Notes under the pieces: generated by a model
What the model was told of the DNA's origin: nothing
The model's input: the letters and a program-made list of their open reading frames with translations, nothing else
The model's database searches: none
Part shown: piece by piece, positions 50,320-62,415 of the stretch
How positions within the stretch are numbered: position 1 is the first letter of the stretch
Layout of the letters: each line of letters opens with the position of its first letter
Made by a program: the position numbers and the translations under genes
DNA from: Antitrichia curtipendula
Taxonomy: Eukaryota; Streptophyta; Bryopsida; Hypnales; Leucodontaceae
NCBI GenBank assembly: GCA_951230915.1
Contig: OX579638.1
Coordinates: 31,534,322 to 31,598,321, forward strand
DNA: 64,000 nt
Reading direction: 5' to 3'

Positions 50320-51960
50320 AATAACATGAGGCCAAACTCTCCGTGGTAAATGCCGTCCTCTTATCCACTTTATATTACTTTATAGCCATATGGAGCGGCT
50401 CCATCCAAGCTCTTTGTTCCATAAAAGGAAGTTTGAGGAATTTTCTTTGGAGCAACACAAAGTTTACAGCTCATGCCCAAGTTTGTTGGGATAATTGTTG
50501 TCTCCCAATGAACTTGGGGGATTGAAGTTGTTGGATCTTGAGGTTTCACTCACTGCCCTCTTAGCTAAATGGATACTTTTGCGATTGAACCTAGCATATT
50601 AACCGCAAAATATTACTTAAGGTTAGAATCCATAGAATGAAACCGCACCCAAAATGTGGGTATTGGTTTCCATCCCAAGCCTAGCTTATGGTTCATAAAC
50701 CGTTCATTATACAAGAATCCCGTGTATAGAACCAGATCACAATAGCATGGAAGCAAATAGACAAACACATTGAACCCTCGCCTCCCTTGAACTTTAACAA
50801 AGTAATTTTGACTAGTCTTTGGTAGTACACAAGCTATATTGGCTCAAACTTTAATTTCACAGTAGAAAAGGGCAAAAATTCTTATACAAAATAGTGTGTG
50901 CACAATTGGGGATCTTTGGGACTCTCAAACATATGAATTCAAACCATAGGAAGTAGTTTTGTTTATATTTTACCTCATAGACGTTGAAAGAGAGCTCTAG
51001 TCCTTTCTCATATTAAACATCCCTCTAGATTGGTTGGCCATGATCTCCAAAGATTTTAATGTTATTTACAAGGAAGAATGGTAGGAACATTTGATAGACT
51101 AGAGGACCTTGTCCCTATTCTAGTTTGGCAAAACTCTACCCCTAACTACAAAATCTTGCTTCCCCGTATTCAAACCTTGACGTTGGTAGGATCTCTCATG
51201 ACAATGACTATAGGCACAACATCTCAATAGCTTTACTTGGTTCTCTATTCCATAATGGATACTGATCATATGAACTTTGTTAGGAGAGTGAGAATCTCTC
51301 AGATTCACAAAGATCAAAGCCTCATTTTGTACCTTCACTACTTTGGAGCTACACAATCCTTGACATTCAACCTTGGCAAATGGAGATGGGAATTTGGACT
51401 CAATTGCTTTTATATACGACTGCCATAGGTTGCAAACACCTTACCTTTAAATGCCAATCTAAAATAACGATATCATCAAAGTGGGCAAGACTTCTCCCCC
51501 TTTCATTTACATCCGATTGGTTGGATGTATGGCATAAAACTTACTCATAGAAGGAGTCTACATTTATGTGGTCAGTTTTTTATAACGTTGTTTTTTGTCT
51601 ACTTTTAGAGAGCCAAGATCGATCTTGAAATTGATATAAGTTGTATTTGTTGTAGCCTTGGGATCAAATAATTGCTAGTACATCGTTTCTTTTCTTGCCC
51701 TCATGCCAAAGATGCCTAAGACTATGCTCAATCCATCCTTCACCATCTCCAAGGTACTATCTTGGTTGACGGTCTCCATGCTTGGATGGACTTCTCCCGG
51801 TGTGTTTGGGTCTTCAACCCCACAATGTTTCCAAGAGCTCAAGATTATCTAGTCTTTACTTAGAGGTTTGATCTTCTAAATTATATGAATCTCTTGTAAT
51901 AGTAAGGTCTTCTTCCAACATAATTGACCTTTGGTGTTTGCGGAGAAGGCTATCTTGGAG
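50320..51960 (+). pseudogene. Decayed LINE ORF2 C-terminal remnant
   Basis: Conceptual translation across several frames shows the typical post-RT region of plant L1-like LINEs: AKLSVVNAVLLSTLYYFIAIW, SLRNFLWSN, AQVCWDNCCLPMNLGD (50320-50530). After many stops a zinc-finger-like CSLGIK...HRFFSCPHAKDA and a hydrophobic/aromatic C-terminus (51640-51900) follow. No intact frame remains. It is more decayed than, and different in sequence from, the LINE at 52776-58589. Confidence 0.6.
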
Positions 51961-52764
51961 GCCCTTTTGGACTCAAGTCATGCTGCTCAGCTAAAGGCTT
52001 AGTTTGGGGCTCGCCAATGTCCACAAGACTCTTGCTTCTATTTAGGCCAAATTTGATTAAATTTGATTCAAATCCCCAATCCTTGTTCATAGGGTTGGTA
52101 ACAGTATTATTAGAACAAAAAGGATCCCCCTTCTTGCCTTTTTAAAAAGACTATTTTTTTTCTTGATTCAGGTTCTTTTGCTCTTATCTCTTCATTTTCC
52201 ATCTTTTCTAGTTTGGTCACGTTGTAGCTTGGTTCTTGTTTGAATGCAATGATTCTTTCTATTTGTTAAAAAAAAACTAAAAAAACTCCTAATTCTAACC
52301 ACAATTGATTGTTTTATCTTAGGTGGGTTTGCAAAAACATTTTGACCATTTAAATTAGCATATTCCAAGTCTATATTATATTTATTAGAAACAAAATGAT
52401 CACAAAAATCAAAGATGTAATGACAAAAAAAATTCCCATAGATTCTCAATTCTATTTGCTAATATAATATCAAATTCTTCAAGTTGGAAAAGACACAATT
52501 CTTAATTTAAACTTTTTCAATTGAACCTTATTCACTGGGAAGTATTGACAAAAGTTTGTTGCACTATTCTAAGCATTTGTTCAAACTTGTTGACTTTGGA
52601 AGCTAACAAGGTAAATAATATGAGGAATTGTATTTTGCGGCCAATCAATGAATTTTTTAGAATTGTTTTTGTATAGAGTACTTTCAACATTATGATTTAA
52701 AAGATTTTTTTTCTTAAAATAATAAAAACTAGTGAAGTAGCACGGACATACTCTAGTACATACT

Positions 52765-52775
52765 CAGGGACATAC
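52765..52775 (+). repeat. LINE target-site duplication, 5' copy
   Basis: CAGGGACATAC, identical to 58590-58600. A similar GGACATACTCTAGTA lies just upstream at about 52744, a local duplication that does not affect the match. Confidence 0.75.
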
Positions 52776-52776
52776 T

Positions 52777-54153
52777 CTAGTAGCGGACTGCCCCTTAAAC
52801 TCGAGGAAAAAAGATTCACCGTCAAGCCCGAAGCAGAATCCAAAGGATAGAGAGACAGAAGAAGCCTTCTTAGAACAGAATGGCTTTACAGTGGTCAAAA
52901 CGAAAAAGAAACTAAAGAAGAAATCAGACACTCAAGGTGAAGCGGACAAGCTACCAACAAAACAGAAATGGATTCAGAAGAAGAGCGATAATAAGGAAAA
53001 GAGGTCGGAAGCAAAGGATGCGGTGAACAACCCTGAAGAAGTGATACTCACAGAGACAGGGGAAGACACCGAAATGGAGCAGGTTCAAATCGAATCTTCT
53101 CCAACGACCAAAAACGAAATAAGCAATTTGGAGGGACCATTCACAGACTATTCAGAGAAACAGGGGAAGGACACCCAAGGATCGTCCAATCCGTTCGGAA
53201 CATTGGCTAATCTCTCGGAGCAAGAATTTCCGGCGCTAGGGATGAAATTCTCGGCGGTTACAGAAAGGAAAAACAGAGGAAAATCCAGACGCGAGTTAGA
53301 TATCGATGGACAGAACTCCGAAGTAGAAGAAGACCTTATTCAGATACAAGGAGAGAAACTGAAATCGATAAGTGCAGTGGAAGTACAAGTTGAAGGACAT
53401 GTACATGATATATTATCCGAACAGAGAAAACAACCCCGGGCTCCAGAGACAGAAGCTACAACATTCAAAAGTCCCACAGCAGCTAAGGAGTTGACCGGGA
53501 AATTCTAGGGACCCAATCATGACAGATCATCGACACACTTATCTAGCAGCTGGTGGTCACTGTGGGGACAGGATTCCTTACAAGAGGTATTCAAAACGGA
53601 AAGCTCAATAACTCCTCCTAAAGGAAAGAAGTTCCTATCTATTTGGCCAGTAGTTTATAAAGATCAAGGAGAAGAGCCGGTTATTCTGCTAGATCCACAC
53701 TATGACGGATACGAGGTATCAGAACCTCTGAATCTTTCATTTGGAGAGGAGGAGAATGAGATCGAAATGATCAAAGCCCGCATCTTCGTTGAAATCAAGG
53801 ACCATTTCAAACAACACTTGAAGAAACCACCGAACCTTCACAAATGGGAATCCATACAATGGTCGGCCAGGTGGGATTTGTCAAAGGACAAGCATGAATT
53901 TACAGTACTGGCGGTGGTAAAAGTGACACAAAAGGCTAAATGCCTCAAAAGGATCAGATTGACTTGGCAAAAGCTGGGAGTGGTTGCAAAGCTAGAAGTT
54001 AAAGGAGAAAAGACCCAGGTACACAAACTGCTCCGAGAATGGGCTGGATTTGAGAGACAGCAAGGCAAGGGAGCGGACTGGCAACCAGGTTTACAAGCAT
54101 CACCGATACAACAAAAAAAAAATACCGCATGGATACCCAAGCTGGAGAGCTAG
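52777..54153 (+). pseudogene. LINE ORF1 (gag-like), one in-frame stop
   Basis: One continuous frame from the element's 5' edge to a TAG ending at 54153, interrupted only by TAG at 53506-53508. The N-terminal part is basic (FTVVKTKKKLKKKS) and then acidic/low complexity with NPFGTLANLSEQEFPALG. After the stop comes a folded-looking part (GKKFLSIWPVVYKDQGEEPV) and a C-terminal domain (IRLTWQKLGVVAKLEVKG). No CCHC knuckle is seen. ORF1 proteins of L1 elements coat the element RNA. The stop is one transition from CAG. The start codon is missing. Confidence 0.7.
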
Positions 54154-54208
54154 GAGATAACATGGAAACCTCAGATCCCCAAAGCCCGGCCAAGCCGGTT
54201 AGTTCTTG

Positions 54209-57200
54209 ATGGAGAAGGGATTATCAATAGCGACTCACAATATTAGGGGTGCAGGAGTCGGTACCAAGAGATCAGACAAACAAGCACACATCAGGAGGGT
54301 ATTTGAGAGAATGCCAAATCAACCTCAAATCATTGTTCTGTAGGAACACTAGATGGAAGAAAGTAAATGCAAAAACAGGAGTAGAAGCTTCCCATATTCC
54401 AATGGTTATAAAGCATGGAACCCGGCTATCCAAAACGTACAAGGAGCGGGTAGATGGAGAGCGGGAACAGGAATTTTAGTATCCAGAAATTTATCATCAT
54501 CAGTGGTAAATGAAGGAATTATTATACTTGGAAGGGCACAGTTTTTATCGATCCAATCGGACGCCAATCTTATTGTCTCGATCATTAATGTTTATGCACC
54601 AGGAGCCTCTAACGAACGTAGAACGCTCTGGCAAGACCTAGTAACAACCAATATTCCGGGACAGGCTTACATCTTACTAGGAGACTTTAATATGGTTGAA
54701 GAACCGAAAGACAGATTAGGCGGAACCAGATATTGTACAAACTCAAATAGAAGAGAAAAAGCAGCATGGACGAGACTTCTTAACCACTATGGGCTAGAAG
54801 ATACGTGGAATGCAGACAAAATCAGAAAGGACTCAAACAAGCGATTCACATAGGACAACAACAAGACAGGGGGAGAAAAAAGATGCGCCAGAATAGACAG
54901 AATCTACGTCTCAGCCTCTCTAGGAGATCAAGGAGGCGTTTTAACTACACACCCGCAGATGAAAGTATCAGATCATTCGCCATTACAGTTCAGGCTTCTC
55001 CCAATGTTCAAACCGATACCACGGAAGGATTTCATGAAGACTGAAATCCTGCAAAATCAATACGGCAGAGATAGATTATGTAAAGCATGGCACGAGCAAA
55101 GCAAACCGATGGAGGGAGAGTCCTGGATGGACTGGATCGAATGTGCACAGCAGCGAGCACTGAGAAAAGCCAACAAAATAGACAAAGAACGAAGAGTGGC
55201 CAAATTCAAGATGGAAAATCAGGCTTTAAGGGAAATTCGAGAAGCGGAAGACTTGCTAGCACAAATTCCAGGAGATCAGGAGGCCACTCAAAAATTTGAC
55301 AAAGCAAAAACAACTTTGCATAAAATCACTCTTGAAGCATTGGAGGTGCAGTATCATGCGGTCTCAGCCCGTTGGTTGAGAACCGGGGACAAATGCTCGC
55401 ATGAATTCTTTCAGGTTTTCAAAGATATACACAAGAGAGCCCACATCCTACAATTATTAGTGGGAGGAGATGTAATCACAGATCAACCAGGAAAATTGAA
55501 GGCGGTGAAGGAATTCAAGTCCTTGACGGCGCCTTGTATACAGAGGGTCGGGAGTCACAGGAGGTCTTGGAAGCGCGCAGACAGGTGCTGAGCAGTGTCC
55601 CCAGCACAGTGACCGAGATGCAGAACCGAAATTTCATAAAACCAGTGACCCTGGTCGAAATACAAGATGCCATCAAGGACTTGACCTCAGGCAATGCACC
55701 CGGAGAGGACGGTATACCTACAGATTTTTTCAAGACATGCACGGATTCAATATAGGAAACATTGTTGGAGGCGGTGAAGGAAGTTTTGGAAAAAAGAGAG
55801 CTGTCCAGGACACACAACCGAGGTATTATTTCTTTGATCCCAAAGGGAGGAGATTCGTCCCTCATCAAAAACTTTAGACCAATTACATTACTTTCCTCAT
55901 TCTATAAATTGGTTGCGAAGATTTTGGCTAAAAGACTACAGATGATTATGCCAGAAATAGTGCGGCCCAATCAAACAGGGTTTGTACAAGGACGATGCGT
56001 TATTGATAACATTTTTTTGGCTCAAGAAGCAATGCATTATGCGGAAGAATCGGGACAGGATCTGACCTTATTACTCCTTGATTTTGAAAAAGCCTATGAC
56101 AGAATCTCTTGGGGATTTATGAAGGCTGTTTTAGAAAAAAGGGGTTTTCACAGGGAATTTATAAAGGGGGTTATGTCATTATATAAAAACACTTCGTCGG
56201 CTATCATTGTCAATGGAGAAGTAGGAGAAGGATTTGACTTAACTCGCTCGGTGAGACAGGGATGCCCATTAGCTCCATTCCTATTTGTAATAGTATTGGA
56301 TGCTTTGGGATTCATGATGGAGGATCAGAGATATGGCATTGAAGGATTCTCACTTCCAGGAGGATCAAGGGTTACAGACGCCTCTTATGCAGATGATACT
56401 ACGTTATTCCTCATTGGCACTTTACAGAACTTAATTAGAGCATATGAAGTTCTATCAATTTATTGTTTGGCATCGGGGTCAAAAATAAATTGGGACAAGA
56501 CAAATGCAATATGGGCATCGAAGAACCCAAAATCCTTTTTATGGGGAGAAGATATTGGACTAAATTGGGTGCCGGAGGAGACATGAGTTAGATATCTAGG
56601 ACCACTTATTGGTTACCATCTACCACCAAATACAAATACAGCACCGCTCATTGACTCAATCAAGAAGAAGCTTAGAAGATGGGCTACCAAAACTATATCA
56701 CAAGCCGGACGTGTGATCATATGTAACCAGGTTCTACTGGCCACATGTTGGTACACAGCATCTTGCTGCGGAATCTCACCCAAAAATTGTGATGTAATAC
56801 GGGGGTTATTGACACAATATCTTTGGACAGGGAAAGAGGATGGTAGATGTGCTGCCAGGGTAAAATGGAATGCGTGTATTTTACCACATATGGAAGGCGG
56901 AATTAAATTGATGGATCCATACCTTCAAACTCAAGCATTACTTGCCAAGTTAGTAGTAAGAGGACTAGCGCCGGGCAATGAACCTTGGAAAAAACTACTA
57001 TGTTACAAAATCAAAGATGGAAGACCTATAGGAGATGCCAAATGGTTTGAATCACCCAATTGGCTATTCTTCAGCAAGGGGCTTAGAAATAATAACCATT
57101 CCCCTCTTATCAAGGCTTGTTTTAGAGCATTTATCTCTGTAAAAGGGGGACTGAAACAGATGGGACCGACAGACAGATTAGAACTCCTTAGACAGCCTTT

Positions 57201-58520
57201 ATTTGGGAATCCAAATATTTTAGAGGTTGGAAATGTCCCATTGGGAATGGGGCCCAACCTGGGACTACATCTATGGGCTAGAGCTGGAATTAGAACAATA
57301 GCAGATTTATGGGACAAAGACAGGGAAGACTGGATTCCTATAGGGGAAATTCAGAGATGGTTACCAAGACAAGGGGCGGTAACAGAAAAAGGGAGACAGA
57401 GAAGACTGAAAACACTATCTCATGTGCCTTGGGAACCCAGGGCTTTTCCAAAAAGACGACAGCCAAACTGGCTCCATTCACCAGGGAGTGGGTTCTTTTA
57501 TTACCATTCAAAGGGAGATACAGAAACAGAAATCATTCTCAAATTCAAATGGAACAGAGAGACAGGAATGCTGTCAAGGGACGAAGGAAACTTTGAGCTC
57601 CAAGAAGAAGATCTGTCACAGGCCAGAGTAGTACTTTGGGATGGAAAAATGAACTCATTCTCAGAAACTAATCCTATTTGAGCACCAAATGGACAGAGCA
57701 GAGTCTGGGCCGTTCAGGGAGAGATCATTGAGAATTTAATATGGGATCCAGCTGACTGGAACTGAAAGAAAATTGATAAAATTAGAGAGACACCTTTTTT
57801 CGGATATACAGCTAGAAGAGGATATGTACAAGGTCTGAAGAAGAAAGCTGAACAACCAATCCTGATTCGAAAATGCTGAAACAAGGATTTAGCCAATTGG
57901 ATATTACAAAATACCTTCAACTACTATGGCACAACTCAAGACCCAAAAAACAAGCTATGTTCATTTGGCAGACTTTGAACAAGGGAATTGTTACAGAAGA
58001 TTGGCTTTTGTGGCGGATCCCAGGAACGGATGTGAGCTGCTCAATGTACCCATGCCCACTTGAAAATACTCCACACTTGTTATGGGAGTGTAATTGCACC
58101 CGGGACTTATGGTGAAGATACAACAACTTAGCAGAGCAGTCGAATGCCCCCACTATTGACTCATTACAAACAGCTTTGTTAGGAAACATCACTACCTCGA
58201 CTACAGGTAAAACTAGTAAATTTATATTTCAGAATCAGTCTTGGGATTTGCTTAGATGTTTTTTAGTTTGGCATATTTGGACGGAAAGATGTAGCAAACG
58301 TTATGCTGATCAGACTTTTAGCTCAAACAAAGTTTTAGGTAATGCCTGGCTCTCCACTATTCACGCTGGTATGGCTATCTGGAAGCACTTCCATTTAGTT
58401 ATTAAGGACACTGATACCCTTACCTTCTTAGAAAATACCTTTGCTGCAGAATGGACACCGCGCTTCTGCTCGTCTGGAAATGGTGTGTGGCACTTTACGG
58501 TGCTGCCTGCCTTCTTGTAA
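54209..58520 (+). pseudogene. LINE ORF2: AP endonuclease, reverse transcriptase, Zn finger
   Basis: ATG at 54209, 55 bp after ORF1. The endonuclease domain shows ATHNIRG, INVYAP, LLGDFNMVEEP and SDHSPLQF. The reverse transcriptase shows RPITLLSSFYKLVAKILAKRL, NQTGFVQGR, LLLLDFEKAYDRI, RQGCPLAPFLF and the catalytic YADD (56386-56397). Towards the C-terminus lies the region with CPLENTPHLLWEC (58050-58090), the zf-RVT-like finger of plant LINEs. Stops: TAG at 54341, 54350, 54851 and 55753; TGA at 56584, 57679, 57763 and 58113. Frameshifts lie near 55505-55530 and 57868-57875. Every stop listed is one C:G to T:A step from CAG, CGA or TGG. It ends in TAA at 58518. Confidence 0.85.
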
Positions 58521-58546
58521 TCCTTCTTATTGTCTTTTAATTTGAA

Positions 58547-58562
58547 GGGGGCTTCCGCCCCC
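58547..58562 (+). other. GC hairpin in the LINE 3' UTR
   Basis: GGGGGC, loop TTCC, GCCCCC: a perfect 6-bp stem 28 bp before the element end. A stable stem near the 3' end is a feature by which some LINE reverse transcriptases recognise their own RNA. Confidence 0.7.
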
Positions 58563-58589
58563 CTCTCAGCCTTCCTTTGGCTTTCACAG

Positions 58590-58600
58590 CAGGGACATAC
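58590..58600 (+). repeat. LINE target-site duplication, 3' copy
   Basis: CAGGGACATAC, identical to 52765-52775, directly after the element end. Confidence 0.75.
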
Positions 58601-58946
58601 AAATTAGGTGCATAATCCTACAATTAAAAGTTGAAAATAAGCTTAAAAATTGTCCTCTCCATACTAGTTTGAACATTGCTTACCTCCCACACTTAACTCT
58701 CTTCCCATGCCACCTTCTTTTCAAAAATGAGAGAAGAAACTCTGACATACTTTAGAGGATGGCGTAAAATAAGAGTTTGTTCACTTTGTGTCCAACACCA
58801 TATTCCTAATTCCCATTGATAAATCCTCAATGCTTGGACATCTAGTCGGCCTTCCAACCTCTAATCTGTGCAAAACAGAAATTCAAACCTAGAAGGTTGA
58901 CCAGAGTCCCCTTTTTTTCAAAACAAAACAGAATGTTTTCCCACTA
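58601..58946. other. Short intergenic stretch, no gene seen
   Basis: AT-rich sequence between the LINE and the next MITE. Confidence 0.5.
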
Positions 58947-59358
58947 AGGTAGGAGGTTCAGATATGGCACATCTAAGGGCTGGTCCGCCTTTTTTTGTGT
59001 ATTTCATTGAATGGGAATAATTTTAGCTCATTTTTCAGACAAAGAGAAATAGATGAGGAATCTAATCCAAGTGGTTTTGTATTTTTTCAAGCATTTTTGA
59101 ATTTCTTATGAATTTTCAAACGAGTTGGGGCATAGGTCCCTGTTTATGACCCTAGGTCTTTTATAAATGGTTCACTTGCAATTCTAAAGAAAGATGGAGA
59201 AAGCAAAGCAAATGATTGTCTCTTGCAATTGTTAATATTTTTTTCCTTGATTCATTCAATGACTATACATGTCAATTTCAGAACAAACTCATGTCCATTT
59301 CACAGCCATTTATAAGGTCTGTTCTTAATGCATGTTCCATTTCAGAGCCTCCTACTTT
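58947..59358 (+). mobile_element. AAGGTAGGAGG-family MITE (412 bp)
   Basis: Begins AAGGTAGGAGGTTCAGA and ends with the inverted, slightly changed CAGAGCCTCCTACTTT. The interior (TAAGGGCTGGTCCGCCTTTT, GAGGAATCTAATCCAAGTGG, AATGATTGTCTCTTGCAA) is shared with 60179-60603 and, inverted, with 30356-30772. No coding capacity. Confidence 0.8.
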
Positions 59359-60178
59359 ATAGTCCATGTTGCATGCTACAAAACAGGCGTTGCCCAATAT
59401 AGCGGCTGGCCCAACGGAACAGAAGGAGTAGAGGCTACAAGTGCTCGACGCTCCAGGTACAATGGAAACCCTAGGAGCTCTCTGCCGGACTGGACAGCCC
59501 CCTCTAGTTGCTGGAGGTCCGGGGAGGTAATAGCAACCGGCTTTCGCCACCCCGCTCTGTCTTCAATTCCATCGAAATTTGCATCCCATATTTTTCCCAT
59601 GTCTCCTGCAATTCAAGGAAATCTTCCTGGAACTACCTTAGGGCCTCCTTACATGTATCGGTGGGTGGGAAGAGTCAACAAGGACGAAATATAGAAAACA
59701 CTTTTATGCTCCTTCTACAGTGTTTTCTACAATGTTTTCTACACAGTGATCTCGGTGAAACTGTCTCTCCTCCTTCCGCGCCTACCAATCATCGGTGGCA
59801 CTATTCTTGTCTTCTAGTTGCTTTTCTTGCCCACCGGGCTCACATGTAAGCTGGCCCTTAGTTCCTTCGATTCTTGTTAATTCCTTTCAATTCCACAGCA
59901 ACGGCGTTCCTCCCTTCAGTTGTGGTAAGCTCGTATCCAAGATTCCAGAATCTGAGTCACCGCCTCGTGCGCCTACTATAGTCGAACTAAAACGCAATAA
60001 TTTAATAAAAATAAAAATAAAAGACTGGATCGCGTGATTCGCGTCCATTCTAAGCAGCAGCATGGCTTCCGTTTTCAATGCCGGCTCATCAATTCTCACC
60101 AACTGAAGGCCGAAGCGGAAGCTGGGGATTCCCATCCCTTGGGACTGACTGCGCTCACCTCGTCAGGTGAGCATATAT
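59359..60178. other. GC-richer unique spacer between two MITEs, no gene supported
   Basis: Open frames on both strands (for example 59332-59694 plus) have no domain features and run into the flanking MITEs. The stretch might be a fragment of host gene 5' sequence, but nothing identifies it. Confidence 0.3.
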
Positions 60179-60603
60179 AAGGTAGTATGCTCTTAAAGCG
60201 ACCATTTAAGATCTGGTCCGCCTTTTTCACAGGCTTCTGTGGGCAGTAATATTTTTAGATCATTTTTCAGAGAAAGAAAAATAGATGTGGAATCTAACAC
60301 AAGTGGTTTTGTATTTTTCCAAGCTTTTTTGAATTAATTATAAATTTTCAAAGAGTGGGGGCATAGGCACCTATTTGTGACCATAGGTCTTCCAAAATCT
60401 GTCCACTTGCAACTTGTAAAGAGATGAGCGGAAATCAAAGACAATGATTGGCTCTGGCAATAGAAAAATAATTTTTTCTCCATGCATTCAATTGCTAAAC
60501 TAGTCCATTTAAGGATCAACCCATCTCCATTGTCCACCTAAAAATAGGGGCGGTTTGAAGAAGATGGGCGCTTTTTAAAGCACACTACCCGAGACACTAC
60601 CTT
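60179..60603 (+). mobile_element. AAGGTAGGAGG-family MITE, diverged (425 bp)
   Basis: Begins AAGGTAGTATGCTC and ends ACTACCTT; the right terminal repeat has a small insertion (CACTACCCGAG). The interior matches the 58947 copy in the same orientation. Confidence 0.7.
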
Positions 60604-61702
60604 ATACACAGTCAATTGTACTATATCAGGCCAACCTAGGATTTTTCACTTTTATGGGTATTTGAGACTTTTCTAAGTCATTTCTATCACAATGACTTCC
60701 TGGCTTCTCTACTTCCTAATTTCAATGAGACAGGGGTCCCATTTGAAAGGGATCATTACAGTGAACAAAATTGTCTTCTATGAATGGTTTTGGGTAGTTT
60801 GTAGTAGCAGCAACCTTGGCGATGGCGCCTAGAAAATGGCTCGGCAATCCATAGAGGAGAGGTGGAAATGTTTAGAATTTATACAGGCGACGATGTTGGC
60901 GATGGCACCTGAAGAATTGCCTGGCAATCTATAGAGGGGAGGTGGAAATGATAAAGGTTTGAGCGGGCGGGCGGCACTTATACCACATTGTCTCCGGATA
61001 TGGTAATTGAGGCCATTGTTCCATAGATGTCCCAGTGGTTCCTCAGCCAACTCTATGGCTCCTTGCATTACTTGAGAAGTCTTTTCCTCCCAGGTATCTA
61101 ACAAAGCATAACACCTTCCCAACATAGGGCCAAAGAGAATTGACCCCCTCATTGCTCCAACAAAGGATAATTTTAAAAAAACAAAAACTATTTTGTGCCG
61201 CATTTATTGATTATTTTCCACCATCCCTCCATAATTTGAGGCCTCTGATTGCAAATATGAATTCATCAGTAATTTCAAAATATTTCCGTATGCTCACTAC
61301 AAGGGAAACAGTGTCCTATTTGACAATAAATTTGACAGAATTCTATCAACTCTGCTGTAGATTAGGAGTATTTGATTCGGACATTGAATTGACAAAATTC
61401 TGTCAATTTGATTGTCATTTCGGACAAAGATACACATCATCAAATACACGTCATCAAGCTTTTTCACCCAAAAAATTGTAATTATTTGAATTTTTGCCAC
61501 GTAGGAAGGACTGCCAGTTTTTCACATTCGCAACCAAAATATTTTTATTTAAAAAATAAATTAAAGTTTCAAAAGTACATTATGCATTTTAGAACTGGAC
61601 TTCCATAACTTTAAACATTACTTTCAAGATTATTTTGTAAAATTAGCACTTCAACTTTGAATGCAACCCACCGAGAAGTTAGAAATGGTATAAAGAGAAG
61701 TG
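60604..61702. other. Intergenic, with a ~79-bp tandem duplication and an unassigned minus frame
   Basis: The segment GGCGATGGCgCC...GGAGAGGTGGAAATG at about 60818-60870 recurs at 60897-60950. A minus-strand frame at 61203-60829 (MLGRCYALLDTWEEKTSQVM) could be the C-terminal part of the same decayed transposase as 62416-62796, but this is a weak suggestion. Confidence 0.3.
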
Positions 61703-62255
61703 CTTTATACAAGTGGGTTGGTAAGAGGTAAGACAAACCATATGGAATATGTAAATGAGGGTTAGGAGCTCCACCGCTCATAGTTTAGGAATAATGATTA
61801 AAGTGGAATTTCAGACCTGATTTTAACATAGTAGAATAACTTTTTTTCTTAAACTTTGAACTAAGAAAATGTGTTATTTCAAACCAAATTTTATGTACAA
61901 AAATCAGTTTGAGATTTGAAGCTTCCAATCAAAAGTTATAAGCAAATTTTAGTGAGGATGTTTGAAATTGTAAAAACAAATGTCCCTTCCAATCCCTCAA
62001 TGAAATTTGTCTATAACTTTTGATTGGAAGCTTTAAATCTCAAATGGATTTTTGGACATAAAATTTGGTTTGAAATACCACATTTTCTTAGTTCAAAGTT
62101 TTCTAAAATTTTGTATTCTACTATGCTTAAATTAGGTCTAAAATTCCACTTTAACCATTATTCCTACTTAATTTTCACTAACTATGAGCGGTGGAGCTTC
62201 CAGTAGATATTCCACATGGTTTGTCTTACCTCCCTACCACCCCACTTGTATAAAG
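61703..62255. mobile_element. Compact fold-back element (553 bp)
   Basis: CTTTATACAAGTGG at 61703 is mirrored by CCACTTGTATAAAG ending at 62255. The arms stay complementary almost to the centre (GCTTCCAATCAAAAGTTATA near 61920 against TATAACTTTTGATTGGAAGC near 62012), leaving a loop of about 70-90 bp. Transcription would give a long imperfect hairpin. It shares ends and interior with the 31290-34280 structure. Confidence 0.85.
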
Positions 62256-62415
62256 GAATTGTCTTTTCATCACTTGAAATTCCATGGTAAACACAAAAAT
62301 TGACAGAAAAATTGACAAGATTTTTAAAGAGGTTGTAATATTAACCACGTTGACAGAGTGCCAAATTCCAAAAGTTATGGTGGTCATTCTGGACACTTTT
62401 CTGTCAAAAATACAG

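Larger units (their letters stand above)
52776..58589 (+). mobile_element. L1-type LINE retrotransposon, nearly full length, inactive
   Basis: A 5.8-kb element is bounded by an 11-bp target-site duplication (52765-52775 and 58590-58600). It has ORF1 followed by ORF2 with endonuclease, reverse transcriptase and a C-terminal zinc-finger region. The first in-frame ORF1 codons begin right at the 5' boundary without a Met, which suggests 5' truncation inside ORF1, the usual result of target-primed reverse transcription. The 3' end has no poly(A); it has a GC hairpin and ends TTTCACAG. Both ORFs carry stops and ORF2 two frameshifts, so the copy is dead. Confidence 0.9.

Noticed and set aside
3803..58115. 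Alternative genetic code with TAG/TAA read as Gln, as in some algae and ciliates
   Set aside because: The intact HMA1 (898 codons) and PPR genes contain no internal TAG or TAA, and the decayed genes also carry TGA at Arg or Trp positions. Element decay explains the pattern better.
54209..58520. Endogenous pararetrovirus or LTR retrotransposon polymerase
   Set aside because: An AP-endonuclease domain precedes the reverse transcriptase, no protease, RNase H-integrase or LTR is present, and a LINE-type target duplication flanks the element.
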